This document shows, piece after piece, positions 1-8,788 of a stretch of 64,000 bases of DNA. This stretch comes from Psychrobacter pacificensis. GTDB lineage: Bacteria; Pseudomonadota; Gammaproteobacteria; Pseudomonadales; Moraxellaceae. The notes under the pieces were generated by a model. It made no database searches, was not told the origin of the DNA, and saw only the letters and a list, made by a program, of their open reading frames with translations. Position 1 is the first letter of the stretch. Each line of letters starts with the position of its first letter. Location of the stretch: contig NZ_FNAL01000004.1 of assembly GCF_900101915.1 (NCBI RefSeq), positions 121,911 through 185,910 of the forward strand, written 5' to 3'. A program made the position numbers and the translations under genes.

Positions 1-310
1 CACCCATCTCCAACCCTAAAATACGATCGACCTCATCGCTACGTGCAGTCAAAAATACAATAGGCAAGTCTTTTAAGGCGTCGATATCAGGTGTATGACG
101 TATTTGTTGGCACAGACTCAGACCATCGCCATCTGGCAGACCGACATCCATAATGATCGCCGATAGATCTTGTGCTTCATGACTATGCAGCATGGGTAAC
201 ACACTACTGGCATTATCCAGCCAAGTCATCTGCCAGCCTTCGCGCTTGCAGGTAACCTTAAGCGACATCGCGATCGCAGGATCATCTTCTACCAGTAAAA
301 TATGGGTCAT
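1..310 (-). CDS. Response regulator, receiver domain (partial, C-terminus off the window)
   Basis: The reverse strand reads from an ATG at 310 and is still open at base 1, giving 103 residues. The protein starts MTHILLVEDD, which supplies the acidic pocket (E8, D9, D10). It continues to IIMDVGLPDGDG with the phosphoacceptor D55, then VFLTARS and a helix resembling the OmpR/PhoB/CreB group. The last receiver strand with its conserved lysine and the output domain lie outside the window, so the DNA-binding class is not seen. It is a cytoplasmic two-component regulator. No sensor kinase is visible, and the next gene is on the same strand but over 200 bases away. Confidence 0.85.
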   Translation of the reverse strand, partial: MTHILLVEDDPAIAMSLKVTCKREGWQMTWLDNASSVLPMLHSHEAQDLSAIIMDVGLPDGDGLSLCQQIRHTPDIDALKDLPIVFLTARSDEVDRILGLEMG

Positions 311-536
311 AGTCTCTACATCATCTTATAATCTTAGTAAATTATCGTAGCACAAAACAGCAGGATGCTCCTGCTACTAGGAACCGAATGGTGTGAAAAG
401 TTAATGGAAAAGTAGGGTGCTCAGTAGATGGTTTTCGGTGTAATCATTTTAATGCATTTAACAAAAAGGCCAGCTCAATGGATAAGCTAGCCTCGGTAAT
501 ACAAACTAAGCGTGATTATCTATTAATAGACTAAAT

Positions 537-1907
537 CTATTTAAGACCTTTGCAATTGGCGTAATAGCTTACCGTAGCGGGCCAGTCTGAAAAAATGCCT
601 TGGACACCGACATCCTGCGCTAGTACGTCAATATAATTCATCATATCACCATCATTGTTGATAGCATCTCCAAGACCGCTATAGTACCAATCGCCACCGT
701 CGGTTAATGGTCCTGAACGCTCTATCGACCACGTAATGATTTTTAGACCATTGGCTTTGGCTTGTTTTGCGTATTCTGATGGTTGCATATTGCCTTTACC
801 GTCAGTAGTGACTAATAACCAAAGCGCCGGTGCAATGGTATTGATGCCGCGTGCTTTGATATCAGCCAATGAATGTCTCCAAGTGCTTGCGTCGTTTTTA
901 TTAAAAGTTTTATCGTCAGCGGTCTCATTGCTGTCATCAATCAGATAGACGGCATTAGCCCCATAAGCTGGCTCGTTTTTGATCCAGTAATCCAGATCTT
1001 CTATATTGAATGACTGGGCAAATACATCACTTGCAGGCACGCCCGCTGCCTTATAAGTATCTATCAGCTGTTGGCGATAATCGTCTAAACGATAGCCATT
1101 AAACGGCATGGTCACGGCTGGTGCTTTTAGCTCAGGCGTGTGCTTCATGCCTAGCTGGCGTGCCAATGCGATATGCTCTTTTAACGTCAATACCTGACCA
1201 TTTTGTGAATACAAGTCCGTTCGCCACGGTGCGGTTGCATTCATATACTCGCTAATACTGGTTGCTTTTTTATTGGCAGCATCCATCTTACCCGTCAAGG
1301 TTTTAAATTGAGCGGCACTGATATCTGAGGTGCGACATTCGATACTATCGGCATTGGTAAGTTTACCCTGAGCATCCAATACAGGCGGTACGGTACATTG
1401 CTTGGCCAGCGGCGTGGTCAAAATATTAGTCGTGGTGTGCAAATCGTTTTGGGCATGACGACAGACAAGCTCACCGTCATTGGTAAATGCAACATCACAT
1501 TCTAAGATGCCAGCACCCATTTGTGCTGACGCCACGTAACTATCATAAGTATGTTCAGGTAGCTGTAATGGCGCACCTCGATGCGCAATAGAGAAGTCCG
1601 TCTTACTTGGTAGTTGCCCCCTGCACGCCTGTAGCTCTTGTTTTAGTGGTCCCTCATCCATATCATTTATCAGATAAAACGGACGCACGCCATAGGTATA
1701 TGCGACAGGTGAGGACGGTTGCGGCTGTGATTGCAGTTGCGCTATTGATGAAGAGGCTTTTGATGTGAGTGTTGAGCGGCTATCAGTAGTGCAGCCTACT
1801 ATTAGTAATGAGGTGACAAGCGTTAAAGGTAAGGCGAGATGAATCTTATTGACTTTAGCCAGCGTGTGCTTACTCAGCTCAAGCGCTGATTTATTAGAAA
1901 TTGTCAT
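537..1907 (-). CDS. Glycerophosphodiester phosphodiesterase, lipoprotein
   Basis: A 456-aa GDPD-family enzyme that would hydrolyse glycerophosphodiesters to glycerol-3-phosphate and an alcohol. A hydrophobic segment ends in the lipobox LIVGC near residue 39, so it is probably a membrane-anchored lipoprotein facing the periplasm. The active-site motif [13 protein letters not shown] is followed by [17 protein letters not shown] and TPELKAP, the expected order of acid and histidine residues for the TIM-barrel GlpQ type. AGGAA lies about 9 bases before the ATG at 1907. It stands alone. Family assignment is firm; the exact substrate is not known. Confidence 0.86.
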   Translation of the reverse strand: MTISNKSALELSKHTLAKVNKIHLALPLTLVTSLLIVGCTTDSRSTLTSKASSSIAQLQSQPQPSSPVAYTYGVRPFYLINDMDEGPLKQELQACRGQLPSKTDFSIAHRGAPLQLPEHTYDSYVASAQMGAGILECDVAFTNDGELVCRHAQNDLHTTTNILTTPLAKQCTVPPVLDAQGKLTNADSIECRTSDISAAQFKTLTGKMDAANKKATSISEYMNATAPWRTDLYSQNGQVLTLKEHIALARQLGMKHTPELKAPAVTMPFNGYRLDDYRQQLIDTYKAAGVPASDVFAQSFNIEDLDYWIKNEPAYGANAVYLIDDSNETADDKTFNKNDASTWRHSLADIKARGINTIAPALWLLVTTDGKGNMQPSEYAKQAKANGLKIITWSIERSGPLTDGGDWYYSGLGDAINNDGDMMNYIDVLAQDVGVQGIFSDWPATVSYYANCKGLK

Positions 1908-2326
1908 GTAAAATGTTCCTGCAAAATTATAAAAAATCCCATCGGACGTAGGGATAGGAATTAAAAGATTAGCGTTTGACTATTGGTTGCTACTTGCTGT
2001 TTGCTAAAAGAAACTAAAGGCCTTGCATTCTTGTATGAGCTTAGTTTTGTAAGAACTTAACATTAATGCAGATACAATTGTAGGAAAATGTACTAAAGAG
2101 TAGACAGTTGACAGTATATAAGCTTGATAGTACTGGGCTTATCGGTCATAAAATCATACGTGTCTTCTTATACTGTTCTCATTTTCGCTATTGTCCATTT
2201 AGTACCTCACTATTGACATATTCTCAAACTAACAGATGATATTGACCATATAATGACACATACATTATTTTGACAAAAAACATAGAAATGCTTAGGGCAT
2301 ATCTCACTACATTATTAAGGATAACT
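1908..2326. other. Intergenic region between divergent genes
   Basis: About 420 AT-rich bases separate the divergent glycerophosphodiesterase and carboxylesterase genes. It must hold both promoters, but no promoter pair with good spacing stands out. An isolated TATAAT sits at 2249-2254. No RNA gene or convincing repeat was seen. Confidence 0.4.
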
Positions 2327-2998
2327 ATGAGTAACTATTTAGACGCCGTCGTCGTTGAGCACAATCCCTCTCAAAAAAAGATAGATCGCGCGGTGATTTG
2401 GCTACACGGCTTAGGTGCTAGCGGTCATGATTTTGAGCCAGTTGTGCCGCAGCTTGGCTTGGCTGATGATATGGCAGTACGTTTTATCTTTCCACATGCA
2501 CCAAAACGCCCAGTAACCGTAAATGGCGGCATGGTGATGCCAGCATGGTACGACATCATAGAGATGAGTCTGGAGCGCAAAGTAGATGTGGCTCAGATTG
2601 AAGAGTCTGCTCAGCAGATACAAGATTTGATTAGCCGTGAGATTGAGCGCGGCGTATCACCAGAGCACATCGTTATTGCCGGATTTTCGCAGGGCGGGGC
2701 GGTGGCGTATCACGTGGCACTTGGCTACCCAGAGCGCTTAGCTGGCTTGATGACGCTCTCCACCTACTTAGCGACCAATGACAATATTGAGTATAGTGCT
2801 GCCAATAAAGACATGCCGATTCTGATTGAGCATGGTACGCATGATCCAGTCGTGCCTGTCATCCTAGGCGAGCATGCGCAGCAGTTATTGACGAGCAAAG
2901 GCTACAACGTTGAATACCATACTTACTCGATGGCACATCAAGTCTGTATGCCGCAGATTCAAAATATCGGCAAATGGCTAAACACCGTCTTGGCTTAA
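2327..2998 (+). CDS. Carboxylesterase/phospholipase (alpha/beta hydrolase)
   Basis: A 223-aa serine hydrolase of the small bacterial carboxylesterase (Abhydrolase_2) family. The nucleophile elbow is GFSQGG, the oxyanion region is WLHGLGASGHDF, and the acid/histidine end is HGTHDPVVP followed by MAHQVC. No signal peptide is seen, so it is cytoplasmic. I chose the ATG at 2327 because AAGG lies six bases upstream and homologues start MSxY. An in-frame start at 2270 would add 19 residues of no family resemblance. It is monocistronic, followed by the ssrA promoter. Confidence 0.88.
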   Translation: MSNYLDAVVVEHNPSQKKIDRAVIWLHGLGASGHDFEPVVPQLGLADDMAVRFIFPHAPKRPVTVNGGMVMPAWYDIIEMSLERKVDVAQIEESAQQIQDLISREIERGVSPEHIVIAGFSQGGAVAYHVALGYPERLAGLMTLSTYLATNDNIEYSAANKDMPILIEHGTHDPVVPVILGEHAQQLLTSKGYNVEYHTYSMAHQVCMPQIQNIGKWLNTVLA

Positions 2999-3040
2999 GA
3001 TGATTCGCTGTAACGTAATGTAATAAGGGTTATGTATAGG

Positions 3041-3070
3041 TTGAAAAACCATCAATAAATCCTATATAAT
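3041..3070 (+). promoter_or_regulatory. Sigma70-type promoter of ssrA
   Basis: TTGAAA at 3041-3046 and TATAAT at 3065-3070 are 18 bases apart. The -10 ends 13 bases before the mature tmRNA 5' end. Confidence 0.65.
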
Positions 3071-3083
3071 AGTCAGTCTTATT

Positions 3084-3442
3084 GGGGATGTTCTGGCTTC
3101 GACGCTGGTGATGAAACTCAATGATGCATGTCGAGAGTGTATGTCCTCTCGTTAATCAAACATATATTGTTATAGTCGCAAACGACGAAACTTACGCTCT
3201 AGCAGCTTAAACCCTGCTTACTGCGCTGCCGATTACCTATAGTTGGTTAGCCCAGTTGAAGCGTCCGCATATAGGTTCGCCACAAGGGATTGTCTCAATC
3301 GCTTGGGTTCAAAAGTAGAGAATCGTCCAATCCATCCTGACTGTCGGATCGGTGCGGATTAAATTTAAAGACAGAAACTAAACATGTAGATTCATGAGCG
3401 TAATGCTGGCGGACGCGGGTTCAACTCCCGCCATCTCCACCA
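3084..3442 (+). ncRNA. ssrA: tmRNA (transfer-messenger RNA)
   Basis: The 359-nt RNA starts with GGGGATGTTCTGGCTTCGAC and ends with GGGTTCAACTCCCGCC and CATCTCCACCA. These form the tRNA-Ala-like acceptor and T arm with an encoded CCA. The resume codon is GCA at 3178, and the tag reads ANDETYALAA with its stop codon at 3208-3210. It rescues stalled ribosomes and tags nascent proteins for proteolysis. An intrinsic terminator follows directly. Confidence 0.97.
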
Positions 3443-3451
3443 AATATTGAT

Positions 3452-3488
3452 AAAGGGCTGACAGTCGCAGATTGTCAGCCCTTTATTT
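3452..3488 (+). terminator. Intrinsic terminator of ssrA
   Basis: A perfect 12-bp stem (AAAGGGCTGACA with TGTCAGCCCTTT) around a 9-base loop is followed by a T-rich run, ten bases after the tmRNA 3' end. Confidence 0.85.
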
Positions 3489-3818
3489 TGCGTGTTTTTT
3501 GACTTTCTCTTACCTTATAAAAGGTTGGCTACCATATAGGATGTTGGGGTTATTGTTGGTATTGAAGCTTTTCCAGCTGTTCAATATTAACAAAAAATAC
3601 TCTGATATCCTTGACCTATATCACGTTACGTAGCATAGATTTCACCATGAAATATCTCGTGCTTATCATCGTCGTAATTAGCTAAAACACTACTCAAGGC
3701 AAGCTAGAATTGCTTTTCAGTATGTCTATTTGTAACCTTCAAGTCGAAAAAATATATTGTAGAAAGTGAATTTATCTGTAAAGTATAAAAATAACAGACT
3801 AAAAATGAGGGATTAGAC
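3489..3818. other. AT-rich intergenic region
   Basis: About 330 bases between the ssrA terminator and the first small paralogue. I saw no ORF, RNA or clear repeat. It presumably holds the promoter of the downstream pair. Confidence 0.35.
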
Positions 3819-4070
3819 ATGCTTATCGAACTACAGGGTAGTAGATTGACTCAGGCAATATTAGAGCGGGATGATAATCAGGTATGGTGTGCTGTGAGCA
3901 ATGTCAGTGACGATCATGCTATGACAGCCATCGATAATGGTTATTACGAATTATTAGTGTCTATCGTGTCTTTGGGTGATGATGGCTTTGTTTGTGATAA
4001 AGGCCATCTATGGCAGTACGCTGTACCCGTTAAAAAGGTCGAGCTTACTCAAGATGACGTAGGCTTATAG
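3819..4070 (+). CDS. Hypothetical small protein, paralogue 1 of a tandem pair
   Basis: An 83-aa acidic soluble protein that I do not recognise. GAGGGA lies seven bases before the ATG. It aligns end to end with the next gene: a shared GSxLTxxxLE N-terminus, a central block WCAVSxVSDxxAM, a C-terminal AVPxxxxxLTQxxVG, and single cysteines in the middle. There is no signal peptide or membrane segment. The pair looks like a tandem duplication, and conservation of these blocks argues that both copies are translated. Function is unknown. Confidence 0.65.
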   Translation: MLIELQGSRLTQAILERDDNQVWCAVSNVSDDHAMTAIDNGYYELLVSIVSLGDDGFVCDKGHLWQYAVPVKKVELTQDDVGL

Positions 4071-4137
4071 TTGAATGAACACGGATGTAACCTGATTGTT
4101 TGCCTAAATAATCATCTTCATTGTAGGAGTCAGTGGT

Positions 4138-4383
4138 ATGGATAGTGGAATGGTGGGGAGTCAATTAACTCGCTTAATGCTTGAAAATGGCCATCAAGAA
4201 ATATGGTGTGCCGTGAGTGATGTGAGCGATGAAGACGCTATGGAAGATCAAGTAGGGAACGACTTTACAGCGTGTATCGTAGATTTTAGGGACGGGCAGT
4301 TTTATTGCACCGCAGATAATGGTTGGTTTCATGCAGTACCGATTGAGGTACGTGCACTAACGCAAAATGAAGTTGGTTTTTAA
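4138..4383 (+). CDS. Hypothetical small protein, paralogue 2 of a tandem pair
   Basis: An 81-aa protein homologous to the gene just upstream, 67 bases away on the same strand. It keeps GSQLTRLMLE, WCAVSDVSDEDAM and HAVPIEVRALTQNEVGF. AGGAG lies 10-14 bases upstream of the chosen ATG. A second in-frame ATG four codons later (MVGSQLT) is a possible alternative start. A strong terminator 60 bases downstream suggests that the two paralogues form one transcript. No known family or function is recognised. Confidence 0.65.
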   Translation: MDSGMVGSQLTRLMLENGHQEIWCAVSDVSDEDAMEDQVGNDFTACIVDFRDGQFYCTADNGWFHAVPIEVRALTQNEVGF

Positions 4384-4440
4384 AAAAACTTATCAAAGTA
4401 TTTAGGGCGTGTCCCTAGTTCTTGCTATCCCACCACGAAC

Positions 4441-4474
4441 AAAAAACCGATCATTTAATTTGATCGGTTTTTTT
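4441..4474 (+). terminator. Intrinsic (possibly bidirectional) terminator
   Basis: A 13-bp stem from AAAAAACCGATCA to TGATCGGTTTTTT with a 7-base loop and flanking A and T runs ends the small-paralogue unit. Confidence 0.8.
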
Positions 4475-4509
4475 GCATTATGTGGTATTGCGCAAAGTAC
4501 CTAAGAAAT

Positions 4510-4792
4510 TTAGGGCGTGTTGAACATTCGCAAATAGGCACTGCTGATCGCTAAAATTGTTCCAGACAAGGCACAAAGCGACGATAATGCAGATGCCTTA
4601 GCGAGATTTGTAACGCAGTATGGGGCAATTTTAGCATCAGCCCCAACGATAAAAGCAGGGGACAGGACTCTTTTTTGCCGCTTCATCGTTAAAAATAAGC
4701 GCTTAGAGTGACTAAGCTTATTATTTTTAACATCGAATCGCCTAAAAAATAGTCGCTGTCAGTGCCATGGTCGAATGTTCAACACGCCCTAA
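4510..4792. mobile_element. MITE-like non-coding element with 21-bp perfect terminal inverted repeats
   Basis: Bases 4510-4530 (TTAGGGCGTGTTGAACAT plus three) are the exact reverse complement of 4772-4792. The 283-bp interior has no ORF but contains further palindromes: GCTAAAATTG at 4550-4559 pairs with 4626-4635, and there is a long AT hairpin near 4689-4722. If TA is taken as a target duplication, the repeats proper are the 18-bp GGGCGTGTTGAACATTCG, as expected of a Tc1/mariner or IS630-like derivative. A stray TTAGGGCGTGT also occurs at 4402-4412. No transposase is inside, so movement would need one supplied in trans. Confidence 0.75.
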
Positions 4793-5049
4793 TGAGTTTA
4801 GAGCAATTCAACGATTTTTTATTGATGATTAATGTAGTTAGCTGTTTGGTAAATTAGTAGGAAAAGGAAAATAGAGTATTAGCAGCAATATATAAATAAT
4901 GAACAGCCGTTTATTTTAATGGAGGGCGATCATAATATTATCTTGTCTTGACACACAATTCTGATTATTCTTAATTGTGGTTTATTTTTAGTATTAGAGG
5001 ATACATGAATAAAAATAAGCGAACTTTTAACAACGACAGGGAATGTACT

Positions 5050-6678
5050 ATGTTAGGAAAAATGATGTATCAGCCATTGCTGATCAGTGGTCTAATCGAA
5101 CACGCTGCCCGCTATCATGGCGATACAGCAGTTTTGTCCAAAGAAGTCGATGGACAAATGACTCATACTAATTGGCTTACGATTTCGAATAATTCAAAAC
5201 GGTTGGCCAATGCCTTAGCTGCCCTCGGACTTAAATCATCAGAGCGCTTAGCCACATTGGCTTGGAACAATCGCCGTCACTTAGAAGCTTGGTATGCGAT
5301 TTCAGGCAGTGGCATGGTTTGCCACACTATCAATCCACGTCTATTTCCTGAGCAGCTTAGTTACATTATCAATGATGCTGATGACCGCGTGCTATTTTTT
5401 GATGTCACATTCCTACCGCTTATCATGGCGATTAAAGAAGATATTAAAGGGATTGAGCACTTTATCTGCTTGAGCGCTCGAGAGGACAGTGTCGTCGCAA
5501 AACTGCCTGAGGTGTTATTCTTTGATGAGTTATTAGCTGAGTACTCTGCTGACTTTGATTGGCCTCAGTTTGATGAAGCCATTGCCAGCTCGCTTTGCTA
5601 TACCTCAGGAACGACAGGCAATCCTAAAGGGATTTTATATACGCACCGCTCTTCTGTGCTTCATGCGATGGCACTCTGTATGCCGGACGTATCGGGTTTA
5701 TCTGCGCAAGACGTCCTACTCCCTGTAGTACCGATGTTCCATGTCAACGCGTGGGGAACCCCTTATGCGGCTGCATTAACTGGCTGCTCTCTGATGCTCC
5801 CAGGTCCCAATCTGGATGGTGATAGCCTAGTATCTCTCATTGATGATTATAAGGTGACGGTTGCGTTAGGCGTTCCCACGATTTGGCAAAGCCTATTGAC
5901 CGCCGCTAAAGCCAGAGGCAGTAAGCTTGATAGTATGACGCGGACCATTGTCGGTGGCGCCGCTTGTCCACCATCAGTGATTAAAACGTTTAGAGAAGAC
6001 TTTAATTGCGATGCGGTACACGGCTGGGGTATGACGGAGACCAGTCCACTTGGAACGATGAATCAAATAAAAGCTAAGCATAAATCACTGAGTAAAGATG
6101 AGATTGACGAGCTACGTAACTCTCAAGGACGTCCACCGTATGGTGTTCAGTTACGTCTCATAGACACTGATGAGCCACTTAAGCCAGTCAAAGAGGATGG
6201 AGTGTCTCAGGGTCGCTTGCAGATCAAAGGTCACTGGATTATCAACGATTATTATACAGAGAATCCTGATGCCATTACAGAAGATGGCTGGTTTGACACG
6301 GGTGATATTGCAACTATTGATGCTGATGGTTATATGAATATTCGTGACCGATCAAAAGATTTAATTAAGTCTGGTGGAGAATGGATCTCCTCAGTAGAGC
6401 TTGAAAATATCGCTGCCGGCCATCCACAGATAAAAATGGCAGCTGCTATCGCCGCAAAACATAAAAAATGGGGAGAACGTCCGGTACTGATTGTGGTAAA
6501 AGAAGAGAATGCAGAACTCGATGAGTCACAAGTGCTAAGTTTTTATGAAGATAAAATTGCTAGCTGGCAGATACCTGACAAAGTTATTTTTGTAGAGAAC
6601 ATCTTACTAAACGGTGCCGGAAAAATGGTGAAAAAAGACTTGCGTGATGAGTATGGTGATGCGCTATTAGAGGCGTAG
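5050..6678 (+). CDS. Fatty acyl-CoA ligase (AMP-dependent synthetase)
   Basis: A 542-aa adenylate-forming enzyme that activates a carboxylic acid, probably a medium or long chain fatty acid, to its CoA thioester. The P-loop-like motif is YTSGTTGNPKGILYTH, followed by GWGMTETSP, then WFDTGDIATID with RDRSKDLIKSGGEW at the hinge, and the C-terminal lysine region GKMVKK. The N-terminus MLGKMMYQPLLISGLIEHAA matches that clade, so I take the ATG at 5050 rather than the in-frame ATGs at 4975 or 5005. It lies downstream of the MITE and is monocistronic. Confidence 0.88.
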   Translation: MLGKMMYQPLLISGLIEHAARYHGDTAVLSKEVDGQMTHTNWLTISNNSKRLANALAALGLKSSERLATLAWNNRRHLEAWYAISGSGMVCHTINPRLFPEQLSYIINDADDRVLFFDVTFLPLIMAIKEDIKGIEHFICLSAREDSVVAKLPEVLFFDELLAEYSADFDWPQFDEAIASSLCYTSGTTGNPKGILYTHRSSVLHAMALCMPDVSGLSAQDVLLPVVPMFHVNAWGTPYAAALTGCSLMLPGPNLDGDSLVSLIDDYKVTVALGVPTIWQSLLTAAKARGSKLDSMTRTIVGGAACPPSVIKTFREDFNCDAVHGWGMTETSPLGTMNQIKAKHKSLSKDEIDELRNSQGRPPYGVQLRLIDTDEPLKPVKEDGVSQGRLQIKGHWIINDYYTENPDAITEDGWFDTGDIATIDADGYMNIRDRSKDLIKSGGEWISSVELENIAAGHPQIKMAAAIAAKHKKWGERPVLIVVKEENAELDESQVLSFYEDKIASWQIPDKVIFVENILLNGAGKMVKKDLRDEYGDALLEA

Positions 6679-6765
6679 CTTTCTGCTTTTAAGATACCAT
6701 TCATGATATCCCTGATTGGTGTTAAAAAATCTTAGCCATCAGATACTATGATGGTAATCACGATC

Positions 6766-6806
6766 AAAAGGTTGTTTACGCTCATAGCGTAGACAACCTT
6801 TTTTAG
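6766..6806 (+). terminator. Intrinsic terminator after the acyl-CoA ligase
   Basis: AAAAGGTTGT pairs with ACAACCTTTT, extended by an inner TACGCT/AGCGTA stem, followed by a T run. Confidence 0.8.
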
Positions 6807-7052
6807 TGTTTTTTTCTGAGTTACCAAAATAAGCCTTATCGCGCGATGCTCAGTGACTTGGCGACTTGAGATGAAGAGATACCTTTTCGGTCTGTTCTCT
6901 CTTTAATAATATCAATTTTGATATCCAGATTATAAACTATAGGTCTTTCAGTTGTGATATTTTCCTCACATGCTACTACTCTATTTTAGAAATAGCATTT
7001 GCGAAAGCGAGTACGTACTGAGCGTGGTGGTTGCTCAACATGGAGTGTGACA

Positions 7053-8423
7053 GTGAAAAAGTTCGAAGAAATTTGTCTCATTGTGATTGACGATATCAAG
7101 TCTGGACGAAAAAAAGTAGGAGACAAGATACCCTCCATTCGAGCGATGGCCGAAAAACATAAGGTGTCCAAAAACACCGTAATCACGGCTTATAACAAGC
7201 TGCTTGAGCAGCACTGGATCAAAGCGCTGCCCAAATCGGGTTTTTATGTGGGAGAGGATTTGTCCAACACACCCATGCTAAACGCGACCCCGTTTTATAC
7301 AGGTATTGACTTGTTGGAGCAACAAATGGTCAACCAGTCGCATCATAAGCCTGGGGCCGGCCGCTATCCCAAAGAGTACATGGATAAGCTCAACCTTGAG
7401 CGCTATTTGGGGCCGGCTAGTGACCGTTTTGGGAGTGAAAGCGCTGAGGTGGCACATTTTGATCGTGGTAATGGCGATCCTGCTGGCAATGTATTACTGC
7501 GAGGGCTGCTGGTCGACATCCTAAGCAAGCGCGCTATGACGGTTGAATCGCAAAATGTTCTATTGACCTATGGCACCAATCACAGTTTGGACTTGATCAT
7601 TCGGCACTTTTTGACCAGCGGCGATCCAGTCATCGTTGAGTCTCCCGGATATTATCCGCTATTTAGTAAGCTTGAATTACATCAAGTCGCTATTAATACC
7701 ATTAAGCGAACCAAATTGGGCATAGACGCTAATCATTTAGAAGCCCTTATTATTAAATCTCAGCCCAAGATTTTATTTTTGCAGCCTTTTGCACAAAACC
7801 CGATGGGTACAGATTTGACGTCTCAGAATATGGCAGAGATTCAGGCATTATGCACCCAATATAATGTGATTATTGTGGAAAACGACCCGTTTTTATTGGC
7901 AAGAGACGACGCTGCCAGTTACTTTTTTAATCAAACCTGTCCTGTGATTTATGTCAGTAGTTTTTCAAAAACCGTCTCTGCGTCGATCAGATGTGGTTTT
8001 GTCGTCGCCTCCAAATCGGTGATCAAATCACTCACACGGCTTAAGATGATTACGGTGATCAATACCTCATCCATCATGGAAAATATCCTCAACCATCTGA
8101 TCACCAGTGGCGCTTTGACCAATCATTTGCAAGCGCTCAAGCATCTGTCTGCGGAGAAGTCAGCCACTGCCATCACTCAGCTAAACAAAATCGACGGCCT
8201 GACGCTTTATCCGCATAATCCCAGTGGTAATTTTTTGTGGTTTCGTATTCCGATGGACGATAAAAAGGCGGTAGAAGCCGCAAAGAGTCATAATATTTTC
8301 ATCGCGCCTGGTAGTTTGTTTTTCCCCTCCGATCCGACGTATTTTGCCTTAAGAGTCAATAAATTCTATATAGACAAAACCACGGTTAAGTTTATTAAAA
8401 CTGCTATTTTTAACCATCATTAA
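7053..8423 (+). CDS. MocR-type transcriptional regulator (GntR HTH fused to aminotransferase fold)
   Basis: A 456-aa protein. Residues about 1-68 form a GntR winged helix-turn-helix (IPSIRAMAEKHKVSKNTVITAYNKLLEQ). The rest is a fold-type I aminotransferase domain with the PLP lysine in SSFSK (K306), a GTNHSLD region and SIRCGFV. I prefer the GTG at 7053 because GGAG lies seven bases before it. MocR proteins use PLP and a ligand to control neighbouring genes. It precedes the CitMHS-AtuA unit on the same strand, with a 365-base gap holding a candidate operator, and it probably controls that unit. Confidence 0.85.
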   Translation: MKKFEEICLIVIDDIKSGRKKVGDKIPSIRAMAEKHKVSKNTVITAYNKLLEQHWIKALPKSGFYVGEDLSNTPMLNATPFYTGIDLLEQQMVNQSHHKPGAGRYPKEYMDKLNLERYLGPASDRFGSESAEVAHFDRGNGDPAGNVLLRGLLVDILSKRAMTVESQNVLLTYGTNHSLDLIIRHFLTSGDPVIVESPGYYPLFSKLELHQVAINTIKRTKLGIDANHLEALIIKSQPKILFLQPFAQNPMGTDLTSQNMAEIQALCTQYNVIIVENDPFLLARDDAASYFFNQTCPVIYVSSFSKTVSASIRCGFVVASKSVIKSLTRLKMITVINTSSIMENILNHLITSGALTNHLQALKHLSAEKSATAITQLNKIDGLTLYPHNPSGNFLWFRIPMDDKKAVEAAKSHNIFIAPGSLFFPSDPTYFALRVNKFYIDKTTVKFIKTAIFNHH

Positions 8424-8632
8424 CGCTTATGTTTATGCGTTATATCAAAGCATACTTTTTGCTTTTGACAGTGTGGGAGATAGTTTTTGTTTAATAACAT
8501 GATACAAAACCTGCCAGTATTTCTTAAAAATGCATCGATAATGACCGATATTTTTGTCATTTTGTTTGATGAATCGCACCGCCCATTTTCCTAGTAACTG
8601 CCTGCCATAGCACAGAAATGTGTGCCCAAAAC

Positions 8633-8668
8633 GGGTACAGTTTCCTGTCAAAACGTTCATCTGTACCC
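8633..8668. promoter_or_regulatory. Inverted repeat, candidate MocR operator
   Basis: GGGTACAG at 8633-8640 and its exact reverse complement CTGTACCC at 8661-8668 are separated by 20 bases, so the half-site centres lie 28 bases apart. It is 120 bases before the transporter start and downstream of the MocR gene. The rest of the 8424-8788 gap holds no credible gene. Confidence 0.5.
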
Positions 8669-8788
8669 TTGGAAGCCTCCTGCACCCGTGATATTTCTAA
8701 TAAAGCTGATGCCAGTGAGTCACCGATGGAGAGGTGAGCTGGTCATGATATCACATGGAAGAGATTAACGTTCACAAGGAGAAGGACT

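Noticed and set aside
8445..8660. 71-codon minus-strand frame between the MocR and CitMHS genes
   Set aside because: No ribosome site and no family resemblance. It overlaps one arm of the candidate operator and lies in the promoter region of the downstream operon.
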